From Megaleporinus macrocephalus (taxonomy: Eukaryota > Chordata > Actinopteri > Characiformes > Anostomidae): a stretch of DNA of 64,000 bases. A program made the position numbers and the translations under genes. The notes under the pieces were generated by a model. That model did no database searches. It was given only the letters and a program-made list of their open reading frames with translations, and was not told the origin of the DNA. Shown one piece after another: positions 37,501-48,119 of this stretch (positions are counted from its first letter, which is position 1; every line of letters begins with the position of its first letter). Location of the stretch: NCBI GenBank assembly GCA_021613375.1, contig CM038716.1, positions 5,478,684 through 5,542,683 of the forward strand. The letters are read 5' to 3'.

Positions 37501-39456
37501 AATCGCAATACATCACTTTGCTCACAGTATATCGTGATATATTGAATCGTGACTGCTGTATCACGATATGTATTGTATCGCCGGGTTCTTGCCAATACAG
37601 TAAGGGGTGTGTACCCCTTACTGACCTTCTTAAAAAACAACATATTGTGAATCTAAACGTGTCTCCAGTTATCATGAATCCAGTTAATAGGTATGTTTTG
37701 CCATATCGCCCACTACTACCTCCACTTCGAACCTTTACCTGGTCTACTGGTCTTCATCACGTCCACGCCCACCTGTCGTCCCGGCTCGGCTGCCAGCACA
37801 GCATAATCTCCCTGGTGGGACACGTTGAAGCTCCAGTGGGCAGAGCCTGGTCCAGACGAGGGCTCGGCCAGGTACGGCTTCCCCCGAGACGTGCGTTCCA
37901 GACGGAAACCGTCCCAAGGTAAACACACCTTCTCACACACCAGCTTCCTCATCAGCAGACGCCCCGCCTTCACAAACACACACACGGTAAATGATGGCAA
38001 TTCACTTTAAAGTCGATGTAAAGCAGTAATAAACATGTGCTCCCGGAGAAATAAGCGTGTTATCAACCACATCTGACTGATTAAAAAGAATCACCAGCAG
38101 CTTCTCTCAAGTGTCAAGTACCAGTACAACCTCCATCTAGCAGCTTGTGCAGCCGAGAACCAAATCCCCTTCTTCTCATTCTCCTATTCATGTGTAGCTA
38201 GTGTAAACTCAGGGAGTAATAGTAGCCTGTTCCCGAAGCAGCCTACCCAGCGAGCGTATCATTAGTACAGCACAGTAACTCACTGTTCCAACTGTTATAC
38301 TTAGTTTTTACTATTAATTCAGTACAAACTCAGCCTAACATCACTGCTTCCCCTGATCAGCTGCTTTAAGCCATCCAAACATCCTGGCAACATTTTCCAA
38401 TAAGAACAAAGTTTTACATTCCACCTTAAACAGTACATTCTGGTGCCTTACCTGTTATACCATTTAAGGTAGAACATAACAAAACCTGACCAAAGCACCA
38501 AGTGAATTGTTTTGTTAAGCAGATTTAAGCTATCAGAATATATTATACCAAGAGTTTGTATACACAAAGATAGTGTAAATGTACACTCAAGTTTAGACTT
38601 GGGTGATTTGGGTACTTAACATCAACTTACACATGAAATGTACTTGTTCAGTGTTCATCATCCATTTCTCATTTATCTGATTTAGATTTACTCAAAAACA
38701 CACTTTAAATAATACTATATAATCCATCCATCATCTTCTGCTTTATTCCGCTAGTCCGGGGTCACAGGGGGTAACTGTAACTGTTTAAACAAGAGAGGAG
38801 CCGGAGGACCCAGCTGTAAAGATCTGTAGCCCCCCAGACTCCTAGACACTGAACCTCCACTTGCATATCCAGAAACAGCATCCTAAAGTATCTGCTGCTC
38901 TCAGCGCCGGATCTGCAGTCACGCTGAGGCGGACAGAGCACGAGCCCACCTTCAACCAGCTCAGCATTCACAAGAGCGGAAAAATATTCATCTGTCATTC
39001 AGTCAAGACACACAGTGGGCTTACCTTGTGGGGTCTTTGTTAGCTTATCTGATCACTCGGACTGTAATGATTATGTACTTTCTTAAAAACAGTGACAACA
39101 TCTACCCTCTGGATGAATCAGCAGTGATTCTTCACTTATTTACTTGATGATAATTCATATGTTTTTATTATGAGGTCCTTATAATTAAGTCTTAAGTCTC
39201 TACCAGTAAAGCATTCTGTAATCACCGAAAAGCCTGATTATCATCATCAAAGTAAACAGTCGATTGGTGAATTATGAATGTAACCACAGTGTCTTCCAGA
39301 CTTTCAGCTCACCATCGCTGCTTTGGCGTCTTTGGCGAAGACGAACTGTCCGATCCGCTGTTTCTCCTCCTGTTGGACACACCTGGCAGCCAACAGCCAC
39401 TCTGAGCGGGACGGAGCCCAAGCACCGCAACGGAAAGCCCACCGCACCCCCTCCAT
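25606..39456 (-). CDS. aasdhppt: aasdhppt, L-aminoadipate-semialdehyde dehydrogenase phosphopantetheinyl transferase (six exons)
   Basis: The enzyme transfers 4'-phosphopantetheine from CoA to a serine of carrier proteins (cytosolic fatty acid synthase, mitochondrial acyl carrier protein, 10-formyltetrahydrofolate dehydrogenases, AASDH). It is the broad-range Sfp-type PPTase of animals and is cytosolic. Six exons at 39456-39313, 37967-37739, 35078-34957, 33925-33764, 25966-25898 and 25767-25606 join in phase with GT-AG borders and no stops, giving 295 residues against 309 in human. Visible motifs are RGKP at 76-79, FNVSHQGDYAVLA from 95, VGVDVMK at 114-120 (Mg-binding Asp117) and WALKESFIKAIG at 165-176 (Glu169, Lys173). 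Asp117 and Glu169 are both offset by 12 from the human Asp129 and Glu181, as expected for one small N-terminal length difference. Introns 2 and 4 hold kilobases of tandem repeats. The gene looks functional. Confidence 0.96.
25898..25966 (-). CDS. aasdhppt: aasdhppt exon 5
   Basis: A 69-bp exon in phase 0, acceptor cggcag|GAG, donor AAT|GTGAGT. Encodes 23 residues including DKHHHVAVALGKPEG, which matches the C-terminal beta strand of the family. It lies 7.8 kb from exon 4 across the longest intron. Confidence 0.93.
26130..27850. repeat. 48-bp palindrome-bearing minisatellite in aasdhppt intron 4
   Basis: About 35 units of agtgcactatatagtgaac followed by agggcacggctttggacata and ggcctaaat. Each unit holds the perfect 12-bp palindrome cactatatagtg. 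Units are degenerate at the left end and nearly identical at 26990-27790. The 48-bp length keeps 16-residue frames open on both strands (290 codons minus, 181 codons plus); these are artefacts inside an intron. Confidence 0.95.
27851..28240. other. Intron 4 segment, no repeat unit seen
   Basis: Short frames here have no recognisable features. Intronic with respect to aasdhppt. Confidence 0.5.
28241..28835. mobile_element. Foldback element, copy 3, in aasdhppt intron 4
   Basis: Begins cagatcagccataatattaa and continues with the same sequence as copies 1 and 2, including the central gtagatgtaaagtcagagac. The right arm breaks off after tagtaacctgctct. Confidence 0.8.
28836..29280. other. Intron 4 segment
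   Basis: Contains short CT-rich (about 29060-29140) patches. No gene or complete element. Confidence 0.5.
29290..32240. repeat. 71-bp minisatellite in aasdhppt intron 4
   Basis: About 40 units of aatcataatttaattaaact, then aaacttaatctcagtaatag, then atctcacagtgaaccaaatc and tttttctaaag. An irregular unit with aaattataatttaagtgaac occurs at about 29997 and 30832, showing an 835-bp second-level duplication. Diverged units continue on the far side of the hAT insertion (33271-33740). Confidence 0.96.
32474..33270 (-). mobile_element. hAT element with ZBED-like fragment and perfect 8-bp target duplication
   Basis: Ends caggggttcccaacc and, inverted, cagtggttttcaatc are hAT-type terminal repeats, flanked by identical aactaaac at 32466-32473 and 33271-33278. 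The minus strand reads CSEVLANEALRPTMLRRHLE and KHSEYASKPVEFF (32657-32866), the finger and adjoining segment of ZBED5/SCAND3-like hAT transposases; an upstream piece follows in a broken frame. At 797 bp most of the transposase is deleted. It sits inside the diverged end of the 71-bp array, so it inserted after that array had formed. Confidence 0.9.
33271..33740. repeat. Diverged flank of the 71-bp array
   Basis: Older, divergent units with aagaatcataattgaattgaa and cacagtaa(t/c) phrases, up to 30 bp from the exon 4 donor. Confidence 0.75.
33764..33925 (-). CDS. aasdhppt: aasdhppt exon 4
   Basis: 162 bp in phase 0, acceptor atcacag|GCC, donor GAG|GTGAGG. Encodes ALKESFIKAIGSGLGF, the catalytic Glu/Lys helix, and ends in an acidic stretch and SWTFE. 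Confidence 0.95.
34518..34596. repeat. (CA)n microsatellite in aasdhppt intron 3
   Basis: Long CA run ending in catacacatacac. Confidence 0.95.
34643..34834. mobile_element. Short TTAA-type MITE in aasdhppt intron 3
   Basis: The ends ttaaagggcccatacga and, inverted, gtaaagggcccatagc match those of the element at 14765-15146. The right TTAA is mutated. 192 bp, non-coding. Confidence 0.65.
34957..35078 (-). CDS. aasdhppt: aasdhppt exon 3
   Basis: 122 bp, acceptor cgtcag|GC, donor TGG|GTAACC. Encodes residues 125-165, including FFRIMTRQFTELEW and ending MFYRHW. The preceding open codons (MIDLFTCLCVSS) are intronic. Confidence 0.94.
35300..36110. repeat. 29-bp minisatellite in aasdhppt intron 2
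   Basis: About 28 copies of taggctgaatgggtggg followed by actaaactgctg, very uniform at 35300-35800 and more diverged towards 36110. The unit matches a piece of the MITE at 14765-15146 and recurs as an array at the right edge of the window. Confidence 0.95.
36200..36980 (+). mobile_element. Non-autonomous Tc1/mariner remnant in aasdhppt intron 2
   Basis: At about 36590-36630 the plus strand reads SVKHGGGSIMVW, a hallmark of Tc1-type transposases. The surrounding frames are broken. The right end includes ggggtccacatactttgcca, typical of the outer part of such elements. Confidence 0.65.
37225..37620. mobile_element. hAT-like MITE remnant in aasdhppt intron 2
   Basis: Begins aggggtgtaagaaaatattg and contains atcgtgactgctgtatcacg and tatcgccgggttcttgccaa, a common fish element with aggggtgt-type ends. 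The right end is degenerate (aggggtgtgtacccc). Confidence 0.5.
37739..37967 (-). CDS. aasdhppt: aasdhppt exon 2
   Basis: 229 bp encoding residues 49-124 plus one base. Acceptor gtgaag|GCGGGG, donor CCAG|GTAAAG. Carries the CoA-binding RGKP and SHQGDYAV regions and the metal-binding VGVD motif. Confidence 0.95.
38000..39300. other. aasdhppt intron 1, mostly unremarkable
   Basis: Contains a fragment of the dispersed repeat also seen at 21050 (ccatccatcatcttctgc at about 38727). Short frames at 38762-39043 have no recognisable features. Confidence 0.5.
39313..39456 (-). CDS. aasdhppt: aasdhppt exon 1
   Basis: Starts MEGVRWAFRCGAW and ends FAKDAKAAM (48 residues), with donor ATG|GTGAGC in phase 0. 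The start is chosen because MEGVRWAF matches the vertebrate N-terminal region. Human carries a short extension upstream that is absent here. Confidence 0.93.
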
Positions 39457-39544
39457 CGGGACTCGGGATTCAGGGTTAATCAGTTAGACAGCTTAAGCTT
39501 AAAGTCAAGTAGGTCCAGCAGGAGAAGAGCTAAGGTGCATTCCT

Positions 39545-39549
39545 ATTGG
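39545..39549 (-). promoter_or_regulatory. aasdhppt: CCAAT box upstream of aasdhppt
   Basis: The plus-strand attgg reads CCAAT on the minus strand about 90 bp upstream of the aasdhppt ATG, a plausible position for a TATA-less housekeeping promoter. No TATA box was seen. Confidence 0.4.
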
Positions 39550-39794
39550 ACGATCCTCAATTTGGGCTTCAGCTGACCGGCTTTTATGATACGCTGCTTT
39601 GTGCGTTGCTCCCGAGTGTTCAGGATCTGCTATGAAACACCTGACAGTTCAACACAAGGAAGAAGACAATGTCACCAAGTTAGCAACACCAAACCTGCAT
39701 ACATTTGTACTTCAGTTTGTATAGAAAGTCCTTACTAAGACTAAGAATCAAAGGGCTCCATACTCCCTAGCTAGTGCACTACATAGGTTACGAC

Positions 39795-40519
39795 TAGAGA
39801 TGGAAGGATCGATCAGCTATGTATGGGTTTCTCCAATTTAGCCAATTATGAGAGCCGATCGATGGCGTTAAACAAATGAGCTTAATTTCAGTATTTCCAG
39901 CTAGCGTCCGGCCAGGTCCTTACAATTCCGATCTGAACAGCTTGTTGTAAAATTAGTAAAATCTCGTTGGGGAACCCAGACAAAGAGTAGCCCACACGGC
40001 TGAATACAGTGAGTACCAGCAAACAGCAGAGCTAGCACGCACAGCTAGCACAAAACAAACAATCCAGAACACCATACAGACCAGATCTGACCGGTACGAA
40101 CAGAACAGCAGCAGCAATTCAAGATCTACATTTAATGATTTCAGTTTTTCTTTAAAATAACAGAGTCTGCGTTTAATGACTGCAGTTTTTACTTGGTTTT
40201 TTTTGAGTTACTTGAGTTTTTTAGTTTTAAATTAAGGGTCTAAGTTTAATGATTGCAGTATTGGGGATATTTGTTTAATTTACTTTGTTTATTTACTGTT
40301 AATTTTGTTCAAAATATTATGCTGTTTCATATGAGCTCGTTAAAAATGGTAATAAACCAGTTTAGATCATGTTTCATGACTTGTTTGCGCTAATAACTAC
40401 ATGTAGCCCTGCATTGGCATATAGCCCCGCCCTCTATCGGTATCGGCTATCGGTCGATTGCGTTAAAAGGTGATCAGCGATCGGAATCCGCCCTAAATAC
40501 GCTGATCAGTCCATCTCTA
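39795..40519. mobile_element. Non-autonomous hAT element with perfect 8-bp target duplication
   Basis: The ends tagagatggaaggatcgatc and, inverted, tagagatggactgatcagcg form terminal repeats. Identical gttacgac flanks sit at 39787-39794 and 40520-40527. 725 bp with no open frame. It lies about 340 bp upstream of the aasdhppt start codon. Confidence 0.85.
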
Positions 40520-40904
40520 GTTACGACATAAGGGCTCCAAAACAGTGCGGTACTGAGCCGTTTGGGATACAGCTACTGGAAATGTCATGCATCTAGTAAA
40601 AATCGACCGATATGGGTTTTTATTAGCTTTATTAGGTTTTATTAGCTGCTAAAATGTTATTAATAAGAAGTGGATGCACAACATTTCTGAACTTAACATC
40701 ATTTATTGAACACTGACTTAAGTAGAAAAAAAACAAAATATTTTTATCTGCCCCCCAAAAAATAGAGTATGATCATATTACTGCTGAAAGAGTGTAACAC
40801 ACATCTCTTCATACCCAGAACTAACACAATATTAAGAAGTGCATTGAAAAATACTTCCACACAGCCCACATGTTTACTGCAGTTACAGAGAGAGCCTCAC
40901 TTCA

Positions 40905-40905
40905 C

Positions 40906-40993
<88 letters not shown>
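40905..40993. repeat. (GA)n microsatellite
   Basis: Long GA run inside the left part of the hAT-like element. Confidence 0.95.
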
Positions 40994-41117
40994 CGCTGAT
41001 ATGCTGTAATGACTCTCTTTACTCTCTTTTTAGTTCTGTTAGTCTCGAGTGCTGGAAGCTGAGTAATATCTGAGAAGCTCTGTCTGCTCCGGAGAGACTC
41101 TCTGTGTAACAGTAACG

Positions 41118-44100
41118 TGTTAATGTGTGTATTACACCAGAGCAGTTAGCTTTAGCCCCGGAGCTAATGTGTGTATTACACTAGAGCAGTTAGCTTTAGC
41201 CCTGGAGCTAATGTGTGTATTACACTAGAGCAGTAAGCTTTAGCCCCAAAGCTAATGTGTGTATTACACCAGAGCAGTTAGCTTTAGCCCCGGAGCTAAT
41301 GTGTGTATTACACTAGAGCAGTTAGCTTTAGCCCTGGAGCTAATGTGTGTATTACACTAGAGCAGTAAGCTTTAGCCCCAAAGCTAATGTGTGTATTACA
41401 CTAGAGCAGTAAGCTTTAGCCCTGGAGCTAATGTGTGTATTACACTAGAGCAGTTAGCTTTAGCCCCGGAGCTAATATGTGTATTACACTAGAGCAGTTA
41501 CCTTTAGCCCCGGAGTTAATGTGTGTATTACACTAGAGCAGTAAGCTTTAGCCCCGGAGCTAATATGTGTATTACACTAGAGCAGTTAGCTTTAGCCCCA
41601 GAGCTAATGTGTGTATTACACTAGAGCAGTTAGCTTTAGCCCCAGAGCTAATGTGTGTATTACACTAGAGCAGCAAGCTTTAGCCCGGAGCTAATGTGTG
41701 TATTACACTAGAGCAGTAAGCTTTAGCCCGGAGCTAATGTGTGTATTACACTAGAGCAGCAAGCTTTAGCCCGGAGCTAATGTGTGTATTACACTAGAGC
41801 AGTAAGCTTTAGCCCGGAGCTAATGTGTGTATTACACTAGAGCAGTTAGCTTTAGCCCCAGAGCTAACGTGTGTATTACACCAGAGCAGTTAGCTTTAGC
41901 CCCAGAGCTAATGTGTGTATTACACCAGAGCAGTTAGCTTTAGCCCCGGAGCTAATATGTGTATTACACTAGAGCAGTTAGCTTTAGCCCCAGAGCTAAT
42001 GTGTGTATTACACTAGAGCAGTAAGCTTTAGCCCCAGAGCTAATGTGTGTATTACACCAGAGCAGTTAGCTTTAGCCCCAGAGCTAATGTGTGTATTACA
42101 CTAGAGCAGTAAGCTTTAGCCCCGGAGCTAATATGTGTATTACACTAGAGCAGTTAGCTTTAGCCCCAGAGCTAATGTGTGTATTACACTAGAGCAGTAA
42201 GCTTTAGCCCCGGAGCTAATATGTGTATTACACTAGAGCAGTTAGCTTTAGCCCCAGAGCTAATGTGTGTATTACACTAGAGCAGTAAGCTTTAGCCCTG
42301 GAGATAATGTGTGTATTACACTAGAGCAGTAAGCTTTAGCCCCAGAGCTAATGTGTGTATTACATTAGAGCAGTAAGCTTTAGCCCCGGAGCTAATGTGT
42401 GTATTACACTAGAGCAGTTAGCTTTAGCCCCAGAGCTAATGTGTGTATTACACTAGAGCAGTAAGCTTTAGCCCGGAGCTAATGTGTGTATTACACTAGA
42501 GCAGTAAGCTTTAGCCCGGAGCTAATGTGTGTATTACACTAGAGCAGTAAGCTTTAGCCCCAAAGCTAATGTGTGTATTACACTAGAGCAGTAAGCTTTA
42601 GCCCCAGAGCTAATGTGTGTATTACACTAGAGCAGTAAGCTTTAGCCCGGAGCTAATGTGTGTATTACACTACAGCAGTTAGCTTTAGCCCCAGAGCTGA
42701 TGTGTGTATTACACTAGAGCAGTTAGCTTTAGCCCCAGAGCTAATGTGTGTATTACACCAGAGCAGTTAGCTTTAGCCCCAGAGCTAATGTGTGTATTAC
42801 ATAAGAGCAGTTAGCTTTAGCCCCAGAGCTAATGTGTGTATTACACTAGAGCAGTAAGCTTTAGCCCCAAAGCTAATGTGTGTATTACACCAGAGCAGTT
42901 AGCTTTAGCCCCAGAGCTAATGTGTGTATTACACCAGAGCAGTAAGCTTTAGCCCCAGAGCTCATGTGTGTATTACACTAGAGCAGTAAGCTTTAGCCCC
43001 AGAGCTAATGTGTGTATTACACTAGAGCAGTAAGCTTTAGCCCCAGAGCTAATGTGTGTATTACACCAGAGCAGTTAGCTTTAGCCCCAGAGCTAATGTG
43101 TGTATTACACTAGAGCAGTAAGCTTTAGCCCCAGAGCTAATGTGTGTATTACACCAGAGCAGTTAGCTTTAGCCCCAGAGCTAATGTGTGTATTACACTA
43201 GAGCAGTAAGCTTTAGCCCCGGAGCTAATATGTGTATTACACTAGAGCAGTTAGCTTTAGCCCCAGAGCTAATGTGTGTATTACACTAGAGCAGTAAGCT
43301 TTAGCCCCGGAGCTAATATGTGTATTACACTAGAGCAGTTAGCTTTAGCCCCGGAGCTAATATGTGTATTACACTAGAGCAGTTAGCTTTAGCCCCAGAG
43401 CTAATGTGTGTATTACACTAGAGCAGTAAGCTTTAGCCCCGGAGCTAATATGTGTATTACACTAGAGCAGTTAGCTTTAGCCCCAGAGCTAATGTGTGTA
43501 TTACACTAGAGCAGTAAGCTTTAGCCCCGGAGCTAATGTGTGTATTACACTAGAGCAGTAAGCTTTAGCCCCAAAGCTAATGTGTGTATTACACTAGAGC
43601 AGTAAGCTTTAGCCCTGGAGCTAATGTGTGTATTACACTAGAGCAGTTAGCTTTAGCCCCAGAGCTAATGTGTGTATTACACTAGAGCAGTAAGCTTTAG
43701 CCCCAGAGCTAATGCGTGTATTACACTAGAGCAGTAAGCTTTAGCCCCAGAGCTAATGTGTGTATTACATTAGAGCAGTTAGCTTTAGCCCCAGAGCTAA
43801 TGTGTGTATTACACTAGAGCAGTAAGCTTTAGCCCCAGAGCTAATGTGTGTATTACACCAGAGCAGTTAGCTTTAGCCCCAGAGCTAATGTGTGTATTAC
43901 ACGTAGAGCAGTAAGCTTTAGCCCCGGAGCTAATATGTGTATTACACTAGAGCAGTTAGCTTTAGCCCCAGAGCTAATATGTGTATTACACTAGAGCAGT
44001 TAGCTTTAGCCCCAGAGCTAAAATGTGTATTACACTAGAGCAGTTAGCTTTAGCCCCAGAGCTAAAATGTGTATTACACTAGAGCAGTAAGCTTTAGCCC

Positions 44101-45562
44101 GGAGCTAATGTGTGTATTACACTACAGCAGTTAGCTTTAGCCCCAGAGCTGATGTGTGTATTACACTAGAGCAGTTAGCTTTAGCCCCAGAGCTAATGTG
44201 TGTATTACACCAGAGCAGTTAGCTTTAGCCCCAGAGCTAATGTGTGTATTACATAAGAGCAGTTAGCTTTAGCCCAGAGCTAATGTGTGTATTACACTAG
44301 AGCAGTAAGCTTTAGCCCCAAAGCTAATGTGTGTATTACACCAGAGCAGTTAGCTTTAGCCCCAGAGCTAATGTGTGTATTACACCAGAGCAGTAAGCTT
44401 TAGCCCCAGAGCTCATGTGTGTATTACACTAGAGCAGTAAGCTTTAGCCCCAGAGCTAATGTGTGTATTACACTAGAGCAGTAAGCTTTAGCCCCAGAGC
44501 TAATGTGTGTATTACACCAGAGCAGTTAGCTTTAGCCCCAGAGCTAATGTGTGTATTACACTAGAGCAGTAAGCTTTAGCCCCAGAGCTAATGTGTGTAT
44601 TACACTAGAGCAGTTAGCTTAGCCCCAGAGCTAATGTGTGTATTACACTAGAGCAGTAAGCTTTAGCCCCGGAGCTAATATGTGTATTACACTAGAGCAG
44701 GTTAGCTTTAGCCCCAGAGCTAATGTGTGTATTACACTAGAGCAGTAAGCTTTAGCCCCGGAGCTAATATGTGTATTACACTAGAGCAGTTAGCTTTAGC
44801 CCCGGAGCTAATATGTGTATTACACTAGAGCAGTTAGCTTTAGCCCCAGAGCTAATGTGTGTATTACACTAGAGCAGTAAGCTTTAGCCCCGGAGCTAAT
44901 ATGTGTATTACACTAGAGCAGTTAGCTTTAGCCCCAGAGCTAATGTGTGTATTACACTAGAGCAGTAAGCTTTAGCCCCGGAGCTAATGTGTGTATTACA
45001 CTAGAGCAGTAAGCTTTAGCCCCAAAGCTAATGTGTGTATTACACTAGAGCAGTAAGCTTTAGCCCTGGAGCTAATGTGTGTATTACACTAGAGCAGTTA
45101 GCTTTAGCCCCAGAGCTAATGTGTGTATTACACTAGAGCAGTAAGCTTTAGCCCCAGAGCTAATGCGTGTATTACACTAGAGCAGTAAGCTTTAGCCCCA
45201 GAGCTAATGTGTGTATTACATTAGAGCAGTTAGCTTTAGCCCCAGAGCTAATGTGTGTATTACACTAGAGCAGTAAGCTTTAGCCCCAGAGCTAATGTGT
45301 GTATTACACCAGAGCAGTTAGCTTTAGCCCCAGAGCTAATGTGTGTATTACACTAGAGCAGTAAGCTTTAGCCCCGGAGCTAATATGTGTATTACACTAG
45401 AGCAGTTAGCTTTAGCCCCAGAGCTAATATGTGTATTACACTAGAGCAGTTAGCTTTAGCCCCAGAGCTAAAATGTGTATTACACTAGAGCAGTTAGCTT
45501 TAGCCCCAGAGCTAAAATGTGTATTACACTAGAGCAGTTAGCTTTAGCCCCAGAGCTAGACA
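41118..45562. repeat. 4.4 kb array of a 44-bp unit
   Basis: About 100 copies of gctaatgtgtgtattacact, then agagcagttagctttagccc and caga. Alternatives cycle among ccgga, ccaga, ccaaa and cggag forms and gttagc versus gtaagc. Each unit holds an inverted pair ttagct...agctaa. Rare variants (gctcatgtg, aatgcgtg, cataagagc, aaaatgtg) each recur about 1451 bp apart, marking a large internal duplication. Confidence 0.97.
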
Positions 45563-45831
45563 AAACATCCGCTCTGGTTTACGTCTACGGCTGTAACTAG
45601 AAACCGCCTCATTAAAAACGTTATTATTCGCTATAAATGATCCATTTTCACTTGTTTGGCTGAACAGTTCCAAAGGTTTCGGCTTGGGGTCCTTTACATG
45701 CGGCAGCAGCACGTTCCACTGCACCAGCCTGACTTTAAATTAGCGCTGCAAAACACTGATATTGTCTGATGCTGATATCTAAAAAAATGGCAAATATCAG
45801 CCCGATATATCAGTCGATCTCTACTATCTAG

Positions 45832-46165
45832 TTTTACAGGTTGTAATAAATCTGGCAGTTATGTATTAACTAGCTAAACTACTAAGACCAACAATGTTGG
45901 TTTAAAGTGAAATCTCATGGACTGAGATGTAAACAGAGTCATTCCGAGTGGTCTGGTGTGAGATTGTTCACTGTAGAGACTCTGACTTCTTTACAGTGGT
46001 GATGGTGAATGGAACCAGGGGTCACAAGGTCTACAACACATATATAGCCATTTTATTTACTATCCAAACCCGCCAGTGAACATGTCTTCTAAGTCTTAAT
46101 ATGGAATGTTGATGGTTGCAAAACAGGTAAAGCAGGGAGAGGAATGTTCTAGATCATTGCTACAC
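45832..46165. other. Intergenic stretch with dispersed-repeat character
   Basis: Phrases such as gatgtaaacagagtcattcc and ggtgatggtgaatggaacca recur (inverted) near 60500-60610, suggesting an old dispersed element. No coding sequence. Confidence 0.45.
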
Positions 46166-46169
46166 TGTA

Positions 46170-48106
46170 TTAAAGGGTGCATATAGCTCTGTTCCCCGAG
46201 CTGCTCTGGGCCTATCTGACCACTCTATGATCCATCTTCTCCCAACCTACAGACAGAAGCTCAAGTGGGCCAAGCCTGAGGTCAGTACTGTGAAAAAGTG
46301 GACCAGTGAAGCTAAAGAGAGACTTCGGGACTGTATGGAGTTAACAAACTGGTGTCTGTTTGAGGACTCTACAAGCGATCTGGATGAATATACTGAAACA
46401 GTGACGTCCTACATCAGCTTCTGTGAGGACATCTGTGTTCCTACCAGGACTCGCATTAGATATAATAATGACAAGCCCTGGTTTAACGCCAAACTGAAGC
46501 ACCTGCGGCAGTCCAAGGAGAACGCTTTTAGGAGCGGGGACCGGGCGCTCTACAACAAGGCTGGGAACACACTGAACAGAGAGATCAGAGCTGCAAAGAA
46601 GAGCTACTCCACCAAGCTGAGCACAATGATGTCCACAAACGAGCCCTTCAGCCGTCTGGAAATGCCTACACAACCTCTCAGGCTACAAACGACCCCCCCC
46701 ACCAGACAATGGGGGGTCGTCAGCCGTCTGACGACTTAAATACATTTACTGTAGGTTTGAAAAGCTTAGCTCCACTAAACAATACAACACCACTTCACAC
46801 TCTTCCGACTCTCAGCCACCCATTCAGCCTGCCCTGAAGATCTGTGAAGCAGACGTGCACGGACAAAGAGCGAGAAAGGCACCAGGCCCAGACGGAGTGT
46901 CACCCTCCTGCCTGAGGAACTGTGCAGACCAGCTTGCTCCTGTCTTCACAGAGATCTTCAATAAATCACTGGAGCAGTTCCCATCCCCAAAAAGCCAACC
47001 ATCTCAGGACTGAATGACTACAGACCTGTCGCACTGACCTCTGTGGTCATGAAATCCTTCAAGAAGCTGGTTCTCACCCACCTGAAGGAGATCACCAACC
47101 CCTAACAAGATGCCCTGCAGTTTGCGTATTGGGCCAACAGGTCTGTGGACGATGCAATGAACATGGGACTTCACCATATCCTCCAGCACCTCGACCGTCC
47201 AAGTACATATGCAAGAGTTCTGTTCTTGGACTTCAGCTCCGCCTTCAACACAATCATCCCTGGACATCTACACACCAAACTGACCCACCTCAGTGTGCCA
47301 GCCTCCACCTGCCAGTGGATCACAAACTTCCTCACTGGCAGAGAGCAGCAGGTGAGGCTGGGAAAGATCACCTCAGGAAACAGGACCATCAGCACAGGTG
47401 CTCCACAAGGCTGTGTTCTCTCCCCGCGGCTCTTCTCACTCTACACAAATGAGTGTACCTCCATGGACCCCTCAGTCAAAATCCTGAAGTTTGCAGATGA
47501 TTTGATAGTCACTGGTCTCACCCAGGACAGTGACGAGTGTGCCTACAGACGGGTTGTGGAGCAGGTGGTCCTCTGGAACAACCACAACAACCTGGAGCTG
47601 AACACAGCCAAGACAGTGGAGATGAGAGTGGACTTCAGGAGAAGCCCTCCAACCCTTCCAGCACTCACCATCCTCAACAGTACTGTAACGGCTGTGGACT
47701 CCTACAAGTTCCTGGGCACAATAATCTCCAGGGACTTGAAATGGGACTGCAACATCAGCACCATCATCAAGAGAGCTCAGCAGAGGCTGTACTTCCTGCG
47801 TCAGCTGAGGACGTTCAACCTGCCGAAGGAGCTGATGGTGCAGTTCTACACCGCCACCATAGAATCTGTCCTCACCACATCCATCACAGTGTGGGGCAGC
47901 TCAGCCACCAAACACAACATCCTCAGACTGTAGTGCATCATCAGGTCTGCAAAGAGAACATTGTCCGTGATCCATCACACCCTGGACACACCCTGGACTG
48001 GTTCCAGTATCTTCCCTCAGGTCAGCGTTTCAGCCAGTTGAGGATCAAGACCTCCAGACTTCAGAGAAGCTTCTTCCCACACGCCATCACACTCATGAAC
48101 ATCTGA
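46170..48106 (+). mobile_element. 5'-truncated L2-like LINE with decayed endonuclease/reverse transcriptase
   Basis: The copy begins in the end of the endonuclease domain (RAALGLSDHSMIHLLPTYRQ), then a linker with YISFCEDICVPTRTR and NDKPWFNAKLK (frame 46227-46739). Next come KAPGPDGVSPSCLRN (about 46880) and the reverse transcriptase core at 47145-47933: FLDFSSAFNTI, TGAPQGCVLSPRLF and the catalytic KFADD. The C-terminal part (DPSHPGHTLDWFQYLPSGQR) follows in another frame to 48106. Several stops and frameshifts make it inactive. The L2 clade assignment is from sequence memory. Confidence 0.9.
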
Positions 48107-48119
48107 ACATCACACACTA

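Larger units (their letters stand above)
40597..45823. mobile_element. Non-autonomous hAT element expanded by an internal array
   Basis: The ends taaaaatcgaccgatat and, inverted, tagagatcgactgatat are imperfect terminal repeats. The flanks gcatctag (40589-40596) and ctatctag (45824-45831) fit an old 8-bp duplication with two mismatches. Between them lie about 500 bp and 260 bp of ordinary sequence around a 4.4 kb array, so the original element was probably only 0.8-0.9 kb. A short minus frame at 45524-45724 lies in the right-hand part and has no recognised domain. Confidence 0.7.

Noticed and set aside
41118..45562. Centromeric satellite
   Set aside because: The unit is only 44 bp, the array is 4.4 kb, and it lies inside a transposon between two genes; nothing supports a centromere.
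47537..48106. 189-codon plus frame as an independent gene
   Set aside because: Mostly an off-frame reading of the LINE reverse transcriptase; only its end matches the LINE C-terminal region.
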